DNA of 64,000 nt from Sternotherus odoratus (Eukaryota; Chordata; Testudines; Kinosternidae), in contig JAVMKO010000004.1 of assembly GCA_032164245.1 (NCBI GenBank), positions 34,759,626-34,823,625 of the forward strand, given 5' to 3'. The notes beneath the pieces were generated by a model. The model was not told the origin of the DNA. It made no database searches and saw only the letters and a list, made by a program, of their open reading frames with translations. Of the stretch, positions 11,541-23,041 are shown in pieces. Positions within the stretch are counted from its first letter, which is position 1; the number at the start of each line of letters is the position of its first letter. The position numbers and the translations under genes were made by a program.

Positions 11541-13300
11541 GTATTACATGTGGGTTGTTTGTAGCTCAGAATAATTTGACATTGTAACACTTAAACAGTT
11601 CTGCACTTTCCAGCTAATTTCCCACCCATAATCTTTCTTTTACTGGTTATAGTGGTTTCATAAAAAAATGTGCAGAGCTAGAAGGGTCATGTGAACTGAA
11701 AAAAATTAATGGTTAAGCACTTAGCTGAGATAAAGTACAACAGTCTTCAGAGAATGTAATGAGGCAATCAACACTGGAGATAGCAAACTAACAGCCCCTG
11801 ATGCTACATATACATCCTGCAACAAAGCAGTGAGCTCTAGAGATGTGCAGTGTGCCTGGCAGACCCCATCACTTTCTTATATTTGTTTTTAGAGCCCCCC
11901 CCCCTTTAACATCTAATTAAAATAGACCTTGTGTGCCTTCCACTAACTTCAGGTTTACAGTGCAGAAATTAACATTTGTTTGCTGACTCCTACAATGGTG
12001 CATTTAGGTGGAACTGATGACATTCTCTCTTAAAGCATGAAGGCTGCAACTCTTTTCCTGAGGAAGTGAGCTGTGCTGACAGATTAAACCTGTTTATCTA
12101 GTTAAACAAAATAAACAAGCAAATAGGAAACGTGTTACATCGGAAAATTACTCAGTATGTGAAAGGAGGGTTGCTTGTTACAGGCCTTTTTTTGTTTTGT
12201 TTGTAAGTATGAGGAAAACCCTCAGTCATACTAGGGATGCTCACACAGGTGCCATGAGTCACCCCTCAACAGAGTCTTCAGTGACTCATTTCTCAGGAAT
12301 GTTGCAGCAACTCAGCTGCATTGACTCAGCCCTCATGCATACTACAGCTACCTATCCCTCAGCAGGGGCTGGGTCAGATGACCACCAGGCACAGGTGTTT
12401 CACTGACTCTCCCAAAGCAGCAAGTTAGTTTGTGCTACAGCAGTGCTCATTGTTCAGTGGGGAATCCACCTGCTCTATTATAGATGCCTTATGTTCAGCT
12501 TGCTCTTCCTTGTTCCATTCTACTTCTATCTTGTCCATGCCCTGTATTTGTCTCCTGATTCCCCGACCATTGGATTGACCCCCTGACTTCATTTGGGTTG
12601 TCTAGCTACTCTGATCTCAGCTCTGACCCACGGCTTGTTCCCAGACCCTGGTTTCAGCGGTGCCCCTTGGCCTGGGTATGACTCTGCAGCTGGCTCCCAC
12701 CACCGGGCATGACTGCCTGAAACCCACAGCCCAATAGTAAGGAATGATATAAGCTGACAGGAACATATATGTCATGACTTAAAATAAGGGGTGTGAGGCG
12801 CGGGTGTGTATGTTCTGAATATAACTCAATTTTACAAAGATCTGGGCTTTTAAAATTGCATGGTCAAAATCTGTTTCATACAGTTCATTGGGGTTAATTC
12901 TTTGTTAACTATTATCTTCTGAGACTGTTTGTTTGTTTTTTAAGGCAACCTCTCTTTTAATAGATTTCATAAAAGTGACCCTATTGGGCTCCAATGGAGT
13001 TACTTGTGATTTATATCTGTGACATCAGAATCAAGCTCATTGGGTACAATGCTGCTTTGCTATGGTTTGAAGTAACCCAGCTTCTTCAAAGCAAGGTTTT
13101 GTATATTGCCTTGTGTTTTGAAAACAGACTATATATTTGACAAAGATTATTTACTTTGTATTGTTCTTTTGATATTAAAGGTTATGTGCTCTCCCCTCTG
13201 AAGCAATAGAGACGGATGCTCCTGGAGCACCCATACAAAGTCTTCTGCAGGGATGGGGGAAGACCATGTAGCTAGCACTTTGATTTGTCTTTCTCTCGGA
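11541..13300. other. Unassigned, with a possible decayed repeat at about 12200-12760
   Basis: AT-rich flanks surround a more GC-rich block (about 12200-12760) whose cytosine-rich, repeat-like look suggests an old LTR fragment, but no ends or TSD are visible. The 69-residue plus frame at 12197-12406 has no domain. Confidence 0.3.
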
Positions 13301-13308
13301 CCTCAGGG

Positions 13309-13524
13309 CAGGGCCGATGAAAGCACTAGGCGACCTAGGCGGTCGCCTAGGGTGGCACTGTTTTTTGAGGGCAGTGGTTTGTCACTTTTGGCAGTAGGTC
13401 TCACAGCCACTGTGCGCTTCAGGGTGTGTCCGCCGAAATGCAGCGGAAGTGGACAGGGGCCATGTGAGCTGCTGCCGAAATGCCACTGATGCCTAGGGTG
13501 GCAAGAAAGCTTATGCCGGCCCTG
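13309..13524. mobile_element. hAT-type MITE, 216 bp, perfect TSD
   Basis: Starts CAGGGCCGATGAAAGC and ends CTTATGCCGGCCCTG. The 8-bp TSD CCTCAGGG is perfect at 13301-13308 and 13525-13532. The interior contains ACTAGGCGACCTAGGCGG. It is non-coding and shares the CAGGGCCGG-type terminus with 6883-7381 and 14804-15243. Confidence 0.9.
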
Positions 13525-13740
13525 CCTCAGGGTGTTAGAATTTGCTAATAAGCAACCTAACCTTCCACCTGTGTGGGCTGTAGGGAAAGGGCAGGCCTCT
13601 TAGCTGAGGGTGGTATCTAACCTCAGTCCTACTGAGAACAGGAGGTTATGGTGGCCCTTTTGTGAATGGGCTATTCTTGGTAAATGACTGTACAGTGGGG
13701 TATTTATTTGCCAGCTTTTGCATGGTTTTTTAATTATGAA

Positions 13741-14004
13741 GGGCAAAGGGAAGTAACATTGGCAATTAACAGTGCTGCAACTTTCTCGTTCAGGGGGTGA
13801 AAAAACCACCCCTCTGAGTGCAGCAAATTGCTGTGCTGTAAAGCGCCAGTGTAAATAGCTTCCCCCCCCCCCACATGCTGGCTTCTTGAGGTGATTTTTA
13901 GAGTGCTGGGAGAGCTCTCTTCCAGTGCTGCACTGCGACCGTGCAAGGCACGTTAAAGTGCTGCCATGGCAGTGCTTTAGTGTTGCCAGTGTAGACTAGC
14001 CCTT
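13741..14004. mobile_element. Harbinger-like MITE
   Basis: Contains paired modules typical of the 'cagtgtagac' MITEs: GCTGTAAAGCGCCAGTGTAA and, at the right end, GTTGCCAGTGTAGACTAGCC. Internal palindromic pieces include GGGGTGAAAAAACCACCCCT and GCTGGGAGAGCTCTCTTCCA. It is non-coding. The left boundary is approximate. Confidence 0.6.
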
Positions 14005-14687
14005 ATTTTTAAAATATGAAAAGTAGTTGTATCCCAAAAGTTTCCAGTGTGGATGTGTGAAGTTTGGGGCGAGGGCTGTGGTTCTCTTCACTGCAGTGGT
14101 AAAAAACAAAGGTGAGATTCCACAGGACACACTTCTTAAAGGGCTTGAAGCATTGTGTGGGTCTGCTGCTTCAGTTTCTCTCATTAGGCTCCCTAATAAT
14201 TGCATTAGGCTCTCTTGGGTTGAATGACACTCCTTCTTGGGATTTGGTTTATTAAAATAACATCCCAGTTCCAAACACACCAACTTTTCCCCCCACTCTG
14301 TAGTTCCTTTAACCCTTGGCTGGGCTCAATAGTTCAGTCCCAACCCCAGGTCCTGCTGCATAGTGACTCCAAAAACCTCTTCCTCTTCCCCTCCCTGTAG
14401 CTCCAATGAGGCTTTTCCATTTGGCTGGTAGGAACAGCCTGTTCCAAGGTCCTCTCTGACCCTGGGTCTTCTGCAGGTGCCTTCCATCTCCTTGCAGGAC
14501 TTCCTCCTTTTGACTGAGCAGACTGCCTCTTATAAGAAGGGCATAATAAAACATTTCTATCTATTATTAAGGACTGCATCTGGGCCCCTTCCAGCAGACT
14601 TTGACACAAGGAGAGGTAGCAACCCCTGTTAGGGGTGTCTACTAAAGCAGAAAAAGTCCCTTCTTGGCACAAAAACCATGGGAGTAT
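14005..14687. other. Unassigned; pyrimidine-rich, possible LTR fragment
   Basis: The segment contains GGTTTATTAAAATAACATC and a C/T-rich block around 14330-14480 that could be an antisense LTR, but no TG...CA ends or TSD can be paired. The minus-strand frames at 14309-14672 follow the base composition and show no domain. Confidence 0.3.
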
Positions 14688-14803
14688 CTACACTTGCTAA
14701 TGACTTTTTGCAGTGAAACTCAGAAGTTTCAAAGAAAAAATAAAACCATCTCCACGAGAGGCATACAGCTCTTACCAGTGATGCTTTTGCAGTGATGTGG
14801 AAG

Positions 14804-15243
14804 CAGGGCCGGCGACAGAAATTTGGGGGCCCCCTACTCTGATCGTTTGGGGGCCCCCCAGCCCAGCTGGCACTTCCCCCCTCCAGCTGACAGCGGCCAG
14901 GGCCCCCCCCCGCCTAGCCCCCCCCCCTAGCTGACAGCGGCTGGCAGCAGTGCGGGGTCCTGCCGGAGCGCGAGCCGCCCTTGCTGCTCTCCCCCCCCCC
15001 CCCCCCCCCCCGCGCGCACTTTCTCCCCCGGACTGTGCCGCTGCCGCCGGCTGGGCTCACTGCTCCTGCCGGGGACACGCGCGCTCGTCCGGAGGAGAGC
15101 CGCACCGCCTCCCCGCCCCTTCCCCGCTCTCCAGGCTCCGCGACAAGGGGGGATGACTACGGGTACTGCTTTGTACTGGGGGCCCCCTAAAGTCCGGGGC
15201 CCGGTACAGCTCTACCCGTAGTACCCCGCTGTCGCCGGCCCTG
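14804..15243. mobile_element. hAT-type element, 440 bp, perfect TIRs and TSD
   Basis: CAGGGCCGGCGACAG at the left and CTGTCGCCGGCCCTG at the right are perfect 15-bp inverted repeats. The 8-bp TSD TGTGGAAG is perfect at 14796-14803 and 15244-15251. The interior is very GC-rich with a C-run at about 14990-15011. The 173-residue minus frame at 15057-15578 crosses the element boundary and is an artefact. Confidence 0.93.
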
Positions 15244-15439
15244 TGTGGAAGTGAAGATGTGTTCTTCCAGTTTACACAGCTTTTAGCCTTTGCAGGATAT
15301 CGCACAGTGCCTAGGTATCCACTCTGGCCAGCTGCTCTGATGCCAGGTAAACAGACATCCACCCCTCCCCCTGTAAAGCCCAGGGAATTTTGAAACTCCC
15401 CTTCTTGTTTACTTGGCAAGTGTTCACTTATCTTGTCAG

Positions 15440-15600
15440 TTGACAATGCCTGCTTCACAGTGCAAATGATCCCCTGCTTGGAGCAATGCTGAGCTAAGGG
15501 AGCTGATAAGTGTTTGGGGACAGGAGATTGTGCAGGGACCCAGGATGCCCTGTGATCATCCCATTCTCCTTCCCACAAGACCTATCATCAAAGTAAAGAG
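15440..15600 (+). pseudogene. Myb/SANT-like transposon gene remnant
   Basis: In one plus frame the bases near GCAAATGATCCCCTGCTTGG give a short stretch resembling the N-terminal part of the Myb/SANT-like DNA-binding protein encoded by turtle Harbinger elements, then hit in-frame stops within about 15 codons (GAGCTAAGGG, GCTGATAAGTG). The assignment rests on memory of that family and on the Harbinger context. It is non-functional as it stands. Confidence 0.4.
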
Positions 15601-16719
15601 AGTTGCACTGTGGCATAGCTACCCTCAGTGCACTGCTCTCATCAGCAATGGAAGTGCTGCAAATGTAAACCTACTCTGATGCCAGTGGAATTGAGTGAGT
15701 ACACAAGCCAGCACTTTTCTTTCACCGGTTCACTATCACCATCGAAACTGACAGTGTGAAAACGCTGCAATATAGACATAGCCTTAAAGAACCCATTACC
15801 AATAGCTAAAGCTCTTGCAGCACGGTACATGAGTAGTTCAAGTCAAAGTTAAAATAGTCTTCAAAGCTTCACCTGAAAATAATTTATTCATAACAAGTTT
15901 ACAGCAAAATAGCAAAACTAAATGGTAAGAGTATTACACAATGTAAGTACATTAAACATACTGGGTAGACCAGAACCATAAACAATCTTCATCTGCTGTA
16001 TTGTGACAAGCAGGAGAAAACTGTTTTTTCAAAGGTGTACTGTTATACTTAGCAAGATTCTAGTTGATCCTTAGCCCTACTGAGTCTGATCTGCTCCAGT
16101 GGTGCAAAGTAGAGTTAAAACGTATTTTAAATGGTCAGGTAAAGATTCTCCAGATGTGGGTGGGGCTCCACTGCTGTTACAGAGATGTAGTAGTCAACCC
16201 TACATGGCTTCCCCACTCATAGCACCTGCCAAGGACAGACTGGGATCTAAGGGTTGTAGCTGGAGTGCTAAAAATCAGGGGCTGTTAGAATAGTCCCTTG
16301 GAAGCTGTTGCAGCTTAATGCAAATGAGACCCTTACTGAGGCTGCTTTATGTTATGGTAGAGGGCTGTGACTGTGAGGTGTTTAAAAATAAAATACAATT
16401 TGGCATTGGTAGTCTGCTCAGCAGAGTTGGCCAAACTCAGGCTTAGAGCCCATCATTTTCAAATTACCTTTTGTATGTGAGCTAATTAATCCTCACATCA
16501 GCCCTGTGAGATCGCTTCTAGGCACTGTACAAACATTAATAAAGACTGTACCTGTCTTGGGATTTCTTTATTGGTATACAATCAAACTACACTTGTTGAT
16601 TAGGCTCAAGTGTAGGGGTAGGTGCAGGGTATACCACACATACAAAGTTTAATTAGGAGTCCTTGGTTTTGCTCATTCATTTGTTTTTGCTGCTGTCTTC
16701 TGTTGAAATACTACTTAAT

Positions 16720-16885
16720 AAAGACAGTCCCTGCCCCAAAGAGTTCAGAATCTAATCAGTTCTTACCATTTTACAGATGGAGAAACTGAGCCAGCTGTTA
16801 AGGGACTTGCCTGATGTCACAGCAAATAATTAAGATCAGAGATCTGATTAAACTTGAGTTTCTGTCTTCCAGTACTTTCCTTACA
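16720..16885 (-). mobile_element. MIR-type (CORE) SINE, antisense
   Basis: The blocks CCATTTTACAGATGGAGAAA and GGGACTTGCCTGATGTCACA are the reverse complement of the MIR core. Upstream, GACAGTCCCTGCCCCAAAGA is a module that often accompanies such SINEs in sauropsids, and a similar one lies at 16510-16560. Confidence 0.7.
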
Positions 16886-18619
16886 CTATGATAGACAATA
16901 ATCATTCTGGCCCAGATTCAGCATAATGCTTCAATGCACTTTAACCATGTGAGTATTTCCTTTGACTTCAGTGGAACCGCTCACATGATTAAATACCTTC
17001 CTGTATTGGGACCTCTATGATGTGTTGTAAAATCCTTCCTATTCAGGATAACAAGCACCCACAGGTTTTCAAAATTTAGATATAAAATTTCTTAACACAC
17101 AAAATATCTGACAAATGCCACTAAGCACTGGATAAAATAAACATTCGATTACTTGACAAGTAGATATTTTTTTTAAGTTTCTGTATTTTATATTACAGTG
17201 ATTTCAAACATATGTGGTTATAAGCTTATCAGATTTCCAGAAATGAACTTTCTATAAAAATCACACTGGGCCCCTCAGCTGTGTTTTCCTCCATTATTTA
17301 TAGACAAATTGAAAACAAATGTTCTTTTTTTAAAAAAAGAAAAAGGGGGAAAAAAAAAAGCACAATGAACTGGAAACAGCTGTCAGAATGTGCCTTTCCT
17401 CCAAAATACATCTGCAGTGTGAACCTATATTAAAGCAAAATTATTTCCTTTTATCTGAAGTGTTATCTCATTTAATGGTGGTTTCAGGGACAATTTGAAT
17501 GAAAAGTAGAGAGAAGTCTGATTATTGCAACAAGACTTAAATATATGTTTTTAAAACATGAAATGAGAACTTTCCATAAAAGAGGAGAAAAGTTTTTCTG
17601 CAGCTGGGATGTGTTTATTTCTTATTAGAGTTAATGTTTGCCTGAGTTTTTTGGGTCAGAACCTGCAGCTCTTACTCAAAGGGTTTCCTCTCATGAGTAA
17701 GAGTTGCTACAGGATTGGGGCTATTGTGAACATATATTGCATCTTCATCTGCTCCAGTGTGCAGTGCAGTGGTCTTTCTAATCTAGTATACTTTTTTCTG
17801 AGTGTACCCTTTGCCAGATGCTTCACAGGAAAACATAAAACCAACTAACTGCATTACCTTCACTTTACAGCATGAGAGGAAGTGTGGGGAGGATTCCCTA
17901 TTGAGGTTTACTGGTTATTAGCTTATGCCCAGAAGCACATAATATGATTTTATAGCACATCTGCATTTATGGGAATTGCTTTTCACGAGTAGGGCCCTGG
18001 ATACACTACAATCCTGGATGCTTAAAAATCCACACATGCTGCAGCGGATTTCTGCTCTGCAGGGTGTATTCCACTGAATAACACTGAATTTCTGTTGTGG
18101 GTCTATCCTACATTCGTAATATAGTTTTTAAAAAGAATGAATATATGGGATTAGGGATAAGCATTTCTTGGGCCAAATTAATCCCTGTGGTAATATGCTA
18201 CTTGTACGAATAAAATTAACCCAAGGATGAATTTGGCCTTTTTTGTCTTTATGAAACATGTTACTAAGGTACATATCTAGCTGTGTGATTATCAGGGAGA
18301 CGTTATATGTCCTGTGTGCTACACCTTTTACATGTAAGGAAGCGCCCAGCTTGACTAATCACACTGGCTGCCATTAGAGAATTCTAGATTGATGTTACAG
18401 GGTGAAGCACACTGTTCTCTTTGTGTCATGGAAATGTTGTTCTATCTGTTGGTTGTTTCTTTTGTTCCGGAATCACAAGAGGCTGAGGTTCTCTGCTCAG
18501 AGAACAGGTACAGTTCTGGTAGCAGCCATGTGGGCTTTCCTGTGTTGCACTACTACCATTGTGTCTCAGGCGACATGGAGGGGCCAACTCAGTGTGTGTG
18601 AGAGGGGTATTTGGTCCTG
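16886..18619. other. Unassigned single-copy-looking DNA
   Basis: No recognised element. The part at about 17260-17540 is AT-rich with balanced sequence and no repeat signature. It could be a conserved non-coding element, but nothing in one genome can show that. Confidence 0.3.
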
Positions 18620-19552
18620 TGTCGATATACTAGTACAGACAGGCCAAGGATTGCATGCCAATAAGGGGGCACAACGAAGAGATAAATAATGATGAGGACA
18701 GGCCAGTCACACACAACGATCTGGATGTCTTGGTAAGCTGGGAGCATTCAAACAAAATGCATTTTAGTACAGCCAAAAGTGAAGTTGTACATCTAGGAAC
18801 AAGGAATGTAGGCAGCACTATAGAATGGGGAGCTATAGTCTGGAAAGCAAATATTCTGAAGAGAAGCTGGGTGGTTTGTGTCATAGTGAATGAGCAACGA
18901 GACATAAGCTTCCAGTGCGATGCTGTCTCAAGAAGGGCTAATGTGATCCTTGAGGTATAAACAGAGGAGTAACGAGTAGGACAGGTAGGTGTATGCTCTG
19001 TATACAACATTGGTGAGATGATCCCGGAATGCTGCATACAGTTCTAGCATTCACATTTTTAAAAGGTTGTTGGCAAAATTGGATTAAGTGCAGAAAGGAA
19101 CCATAAAAGTGAATTGAGGGCTGGAGAAAAGACCCGATAATGAGAGACTTAAAAGCTCACCCAGTTTAGCTTATTCAAAAAAGAGACTGAGATAAGCACC
19201 TTCGCGGGGAGAAAATATCGGTCTGGCCACTAAAGATCTTTTTAATGTAGTAGAAAAAAGGCTTAATAAGAACCAATGGCTAGAAGCTGAAGCCAGGTAA
19301 ATTCAAATTAGAAATGTAGGCATGTCAATTTAACACTGAGGGTAATTAACCACTGGAACTAACCACCAAGAAAACTGGTGGATTCTCCATTTCTTGATAT
19401 TTAGATTGGATGTCTTTCTGGAAGATACACTTCAGTCAAACACAAGTTATTGGGAACAATACAAATGTAACCAGGTGAAATTTAATGGCCTGTGATATAC
19501 AGGAAGTCAGGCTAGGTGATCTAATAGTTCCTTCTGGCCTTAAACCTATGAA
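18620..19552 (+). mobile_element. CR1 LINE, 5'-truncated, 3' region
   Basis: Motifs in CR1 order: GACAGGCCAGTCACACACAA, AACAAAATGCATTTTAGTAC, AAGTTGTACATCTAGGAACA, GAATGCTGCATACAGTTCTA, then the 3' end with GGTGATCTAATAGTTCCTTC and TTCTGGCCTTAAACCTATGA. The open frames at 18655-18960 (+) and 18630-19037 (-) are short and interrupted. The copy is old and coding-dead. Confidence 0.8.
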
Positions 19553-22500
19553 AGAGGATGACTTTATGCTATGAACATCTGTCCAATAGATACTGAACTG
19601 AGAGTCTAAGCAACAACTCATTTCACACTGGCCTTAGAACAGTTTGTGAAATCATTTAAAAATACTCCTAAAGAAGAACAGCAGTTATTATATAACTTCT
19701 TGTTATATCACAAGACCAGAGTAATTCTTCCGGTTTTAGGTCCTGTTGGACCAGGTCCAGTTTGAATGTCTTTCATTTCTATAGGGATTCTAAATCTGCA
19801 GCTCAAAACTGTCAGATAACAACTTTCCCTTTCATACACACACAATAAAGGAAGCTTCCTAATTTTATTTATTAGCCCTTTACAAAATCTATAAAATCCA
19901 CAATAGCAATAGAAAATATTGCTCATGTTGCTGTTCTTTCTGCCTATCTGCCTGCAGACAATTTTCTGTAAACCTATCTAAGAATGGCAACAGTTCACAA
20001 GTTTGCAGAAGCTAGTAAGAACAGTCTTTACGATGGGTGGGGCTAAAAATGCAAATACTGAATGAAGGCTTTGATATTATAGAAAGATATAAAATTTCTG
20101 ATGGCTGAGACGGGGTAATAAGAGAAAACAACCCTTTATCTTTAGTTTAAACTAAAAGGGGTGTCCCTTGCAAGGTAGTTGAAATTCTGCGTTTCAGAGC
20201 TTGGAGAGATCAGACTATACATGTTACTCTTGGTAGATCACATTTGAAAATGCTTTATGTTTGACTCCAGCATCTCTGTCCTAGCTACCTAATGGCCACT
20301 CCCCCAAAACCCACTTCTCCTTTCTTTATATTCAAGGTGGAGATCTGCTGGTTCACTGGTGCCGGTGCATAACTTCAGCAGCTGCCTGAAGGATTCTGCC
20401 TCTTGAGAGGAGGTGGGTCAGCATAAGAACCCTGCTACCATCCAAATACAGATATTATTGCCAGTGGCCACTGACTCATTCTCTGTATACTTCATTTATT
20501 GGAGCCTCAATGTTTGAGACACCTTGGTCTGTTTCTCAGAGCTGCTGATAAATATTTTTATGACCCTTCTAGAGATGAAAAAACTCAACCAGAGTAGATA
20601 AGGGACTTTCCCAAGCCAGTCACCAACTTCTTGAAATTAGAAAATTATTTTATAGGCATGACATTGAATAATTGCCCATTATTTTGTGGGATATATTTAT
20701 ATCTTCCCAAGCATCTATGTTAGGCTATGACTGGACAAGTTGACTATTATTTTGATGCAATATGGGAAATTTCTGTGTTCCACAGAAGAAGCACAATCAG
20801 AGCTAGTGAGGACTCTGATTCTTAAGCTTGTGTGTGTACACACTTGCATGTATTTATAGGCAGGTAGGGGTGTATGTATGTGTTACATAAAGAGTATAAT
20901 GTGTATCACAGTACATCACTGGTTAAAATACTTAATTGATTTTAAATGTCTTGGTGTTCTTGGTCCACTGGTCTCTAGAAGAGAGATTGCATCCTTTATT
21001 GTGTTCTACTCACCTTTTTTCATCTTACTGACTTGCTGATTCATAAATGCTAGAATTATATTCTCTTTTTTTTATGTCGTGCATTTTACAAACATTGAAA
21101 TAATCAAGCATGTAACTGGTATCTGTCAAGTGAAAAAGCTGAGAGTTGCTTTTGTTTTTTGATTCTCACCACCAGAAAACACTCTCCGTAACTGGGAATG
21201 ATTGAAGTACAATATACATTAGAGCTGGGTTGCTGCTAGGTAAGTCATTGCTATCAGAAATCACTGAGTTCAAGGAACTCCTTTGCCCATCCCCAAGAAA
21301 TCCCATTAACAATGTTCTTTGTTTCATATTGTACTGCAAGCGATGATCAACAGATGGATCTTTAGTCACAGAATGAATTCTAGAGAGCCATTTGGGCACA
21401 GTATGGTTCATATTCCCACCCAGTTGCCTCCTATTTCTGTCCTCTTGAAACCTGCTGAAAATTGAGGGCTTCTTATTGTAATCTAAGTGAGATGAAAAGT
21501 ATTTTTTCCTATGGCTGTAAACCATTTTCCTATTCATGAGTGATGTAGCATCTTTAAAAAGAATATGCTAGCCTAGCAACAACAAAAAGTTTGAGAGATC
21601 ATCAAAAGCTAGGAATTGATATCTGTCAAGTGAAGAAAGCTGGTATTCATATGAAATGTAATTCTCATGTTCATAGGTGGGGGGGGGGGGGAGGGGAGAG
21701 AGGGAGGCAAAAAACTTGCCCACTAAAATATAGGCAATCCCTATCATGCTAACCATTCAGTCTTCTGTTTAGATTTGATAGTTACACTGAAAATGACACA
21801 CACCAAGTGCTACACAAAATTAATCTAAATATGTCAGTTAAGATGGTTTAGACCCCCACATGGGACATATACATAAAATTATTATCTGATAAGGAATATC
21901 CTCTGGATAACTGGAACATATTTTCAAAGGGGAATCTACTCAGACTCAAATATGACATGAATTGTCATTTGTGGGTGAATTTCTGTGCAATCTGTCTGAG
22001 CAAATGACTGCACACAAAATTAGAAGTCTTGAGCCTGATTCTGACTCCATTGAAATCAACAGGAAGTAATATTGGTTTGGACCTATAGATTTAAACATAG
22101 GGGGTGAAATTCTTGCCCCATGGAATTAAGTGGCAAAACCTCCCCTGAGGTCAATGGAGCAGGATTTCCCCCTTAACTCTTAATTACTTACTTTTTTAAA
22201 AAAAAAGAGAGGGGGAAAAAGAGTATTTTTTCAGAGCACATGAAATACTATGTTAACTGGCTCCTCAACTGGACATACTGCTGTTCACGTTGCTTAATTA
22301 GTAATCTTTATCCCAGAGGTGGCTGCATTTTACTGATTGTCTATGTACAGAATTTGTAGAGTGGTTTTGAATGAAATCACAACAGAAATGTAAAAGTCTT
22401 TTTTGGGTGGTACAAAACTCCAGCTTAAATCAATTGGAGTTTGGCCTTAATAAGAGCTGCATTAAAATTGAATAAGGATGTGATGATCTGGCACTTAATA

Positions 22501-22602
22501 AAGTACCTTCCTCACAGACCAACTCTGGTGTCCCACTGCTTTCAAATGGAATTTTGCATGGGTAACAAATACAGACCTGAGTTTTTGAAGTGATTCGTTA
22601 TA
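19553..22602. other. Unassigned, AT-rich
   Basis: No convincing gene or element. There is a G-run at about 21677-21692. A weak MIR-like antisense piece lies at 20569-20640 (GATGAAAAAACTCAACCAGA). Short AT-rich pieces with GACTCCATTGAAATCAACAG at about 22045 resemble old sauropsid repeats. The 123-residue minus frame at 21166-21537 shows no domain. Confidence 0.35.
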
Positions 22603-23039
22603 CAGTAAAACCTCCATTTAACGGACTAATTCGGGCGAGGGGGTGTCTGTTAAATCAAAAAGTGCGTTATTTAATAAAAATAAAAAAACAGGTGTCGGAG
22701 CAGCAGCCCGCCCGCCACAGGGTCGGGGCGGCAGCTCTGCAGCCCGCCCGCTGCTGGGACCCCGGGCGGCAGCCGGGAGCCGGCAGCCAACCCTCCCGCT
22801 GCTGTGACCCGGGCGGCAGCCGGCAGCGAGCCCGCACGGGTCCCGGCTCCCCGGACCCGCCAGCCAGCCCGCCCGTTGCCTGGACCCGGGCGGCAGCCGG
22901 CATCAGCCCGCCTGCTGCTGTGACCCGGGCGGCAGCCGGGAGCCGGCAGCCAGCCCGCGAGAAACGGATTTGGGATGCAACAGACTTGCTCAGAAATTTT
23001 GTCCGTTAAATCGAGGTCCGTTAAATCGAGGTTTTACTG
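22603..23039. mobile_element. TcMar-like non-autonomous element with GC-rich core
   Basis: Starts CAGTAAAACCTCCATTTAAC and ends with GTTAAATCGAGGTTTTACTG, flanked by TA on both sides (22601-22602 and 23040-23041). The right terminal motif GTCCGTTAAATCGAG is present twice in tandem. The core at about 22695-22960 is a GC-rich degenerate minisatellite with CCCGGGCGGCAGCCGG units in an AT-rich setting. The open frames at 22590-23009 (+) and 22667-22903 (-) follow this composition and are not genes. Confidence 0.8.
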
Positions 23040-23041
23040 TA

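Larger units (their letters stand above)
14688..15783 (+). mobile_element. Decayed Harbinger-like element interrupted by a hAT
   Basis: Left end GGGAGTATCTACACTTGC and right end GCAATATAGACATAGCC are imperfect inverted repeats of the turtle-type Harbinger terminus. Inside, after the nested hAT at 14804-15243, lies a remnant of the element's Myb/SANT-like gene (about 15440-15600) followed by GTTGCACTGTGGCATAGCTA, a subterminal motif similar to GCACTGTGGGTA in the element at 36896-38094. The 3-bp TSD could not be read, so the boundaries are approximate. Confidence 0.55.

Noticed and set aside
12200..12760. GC-rich block as an antisense LTR or exon
   Set aside because: No ends, TSD or coding signal could be defended.
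15057..15578. 173-residue minus-strand frame
   Set aside because: Crosses the boundary between the hAT at 14804-15243 and the Harbinger-like DNA, so it cannot be one gene.
22590..23009. 139-residue Arg/Ala/Pro-rich plus frame
   Set aside because: Comes from the GC-rich minisatellite core of the TcMar-like element.
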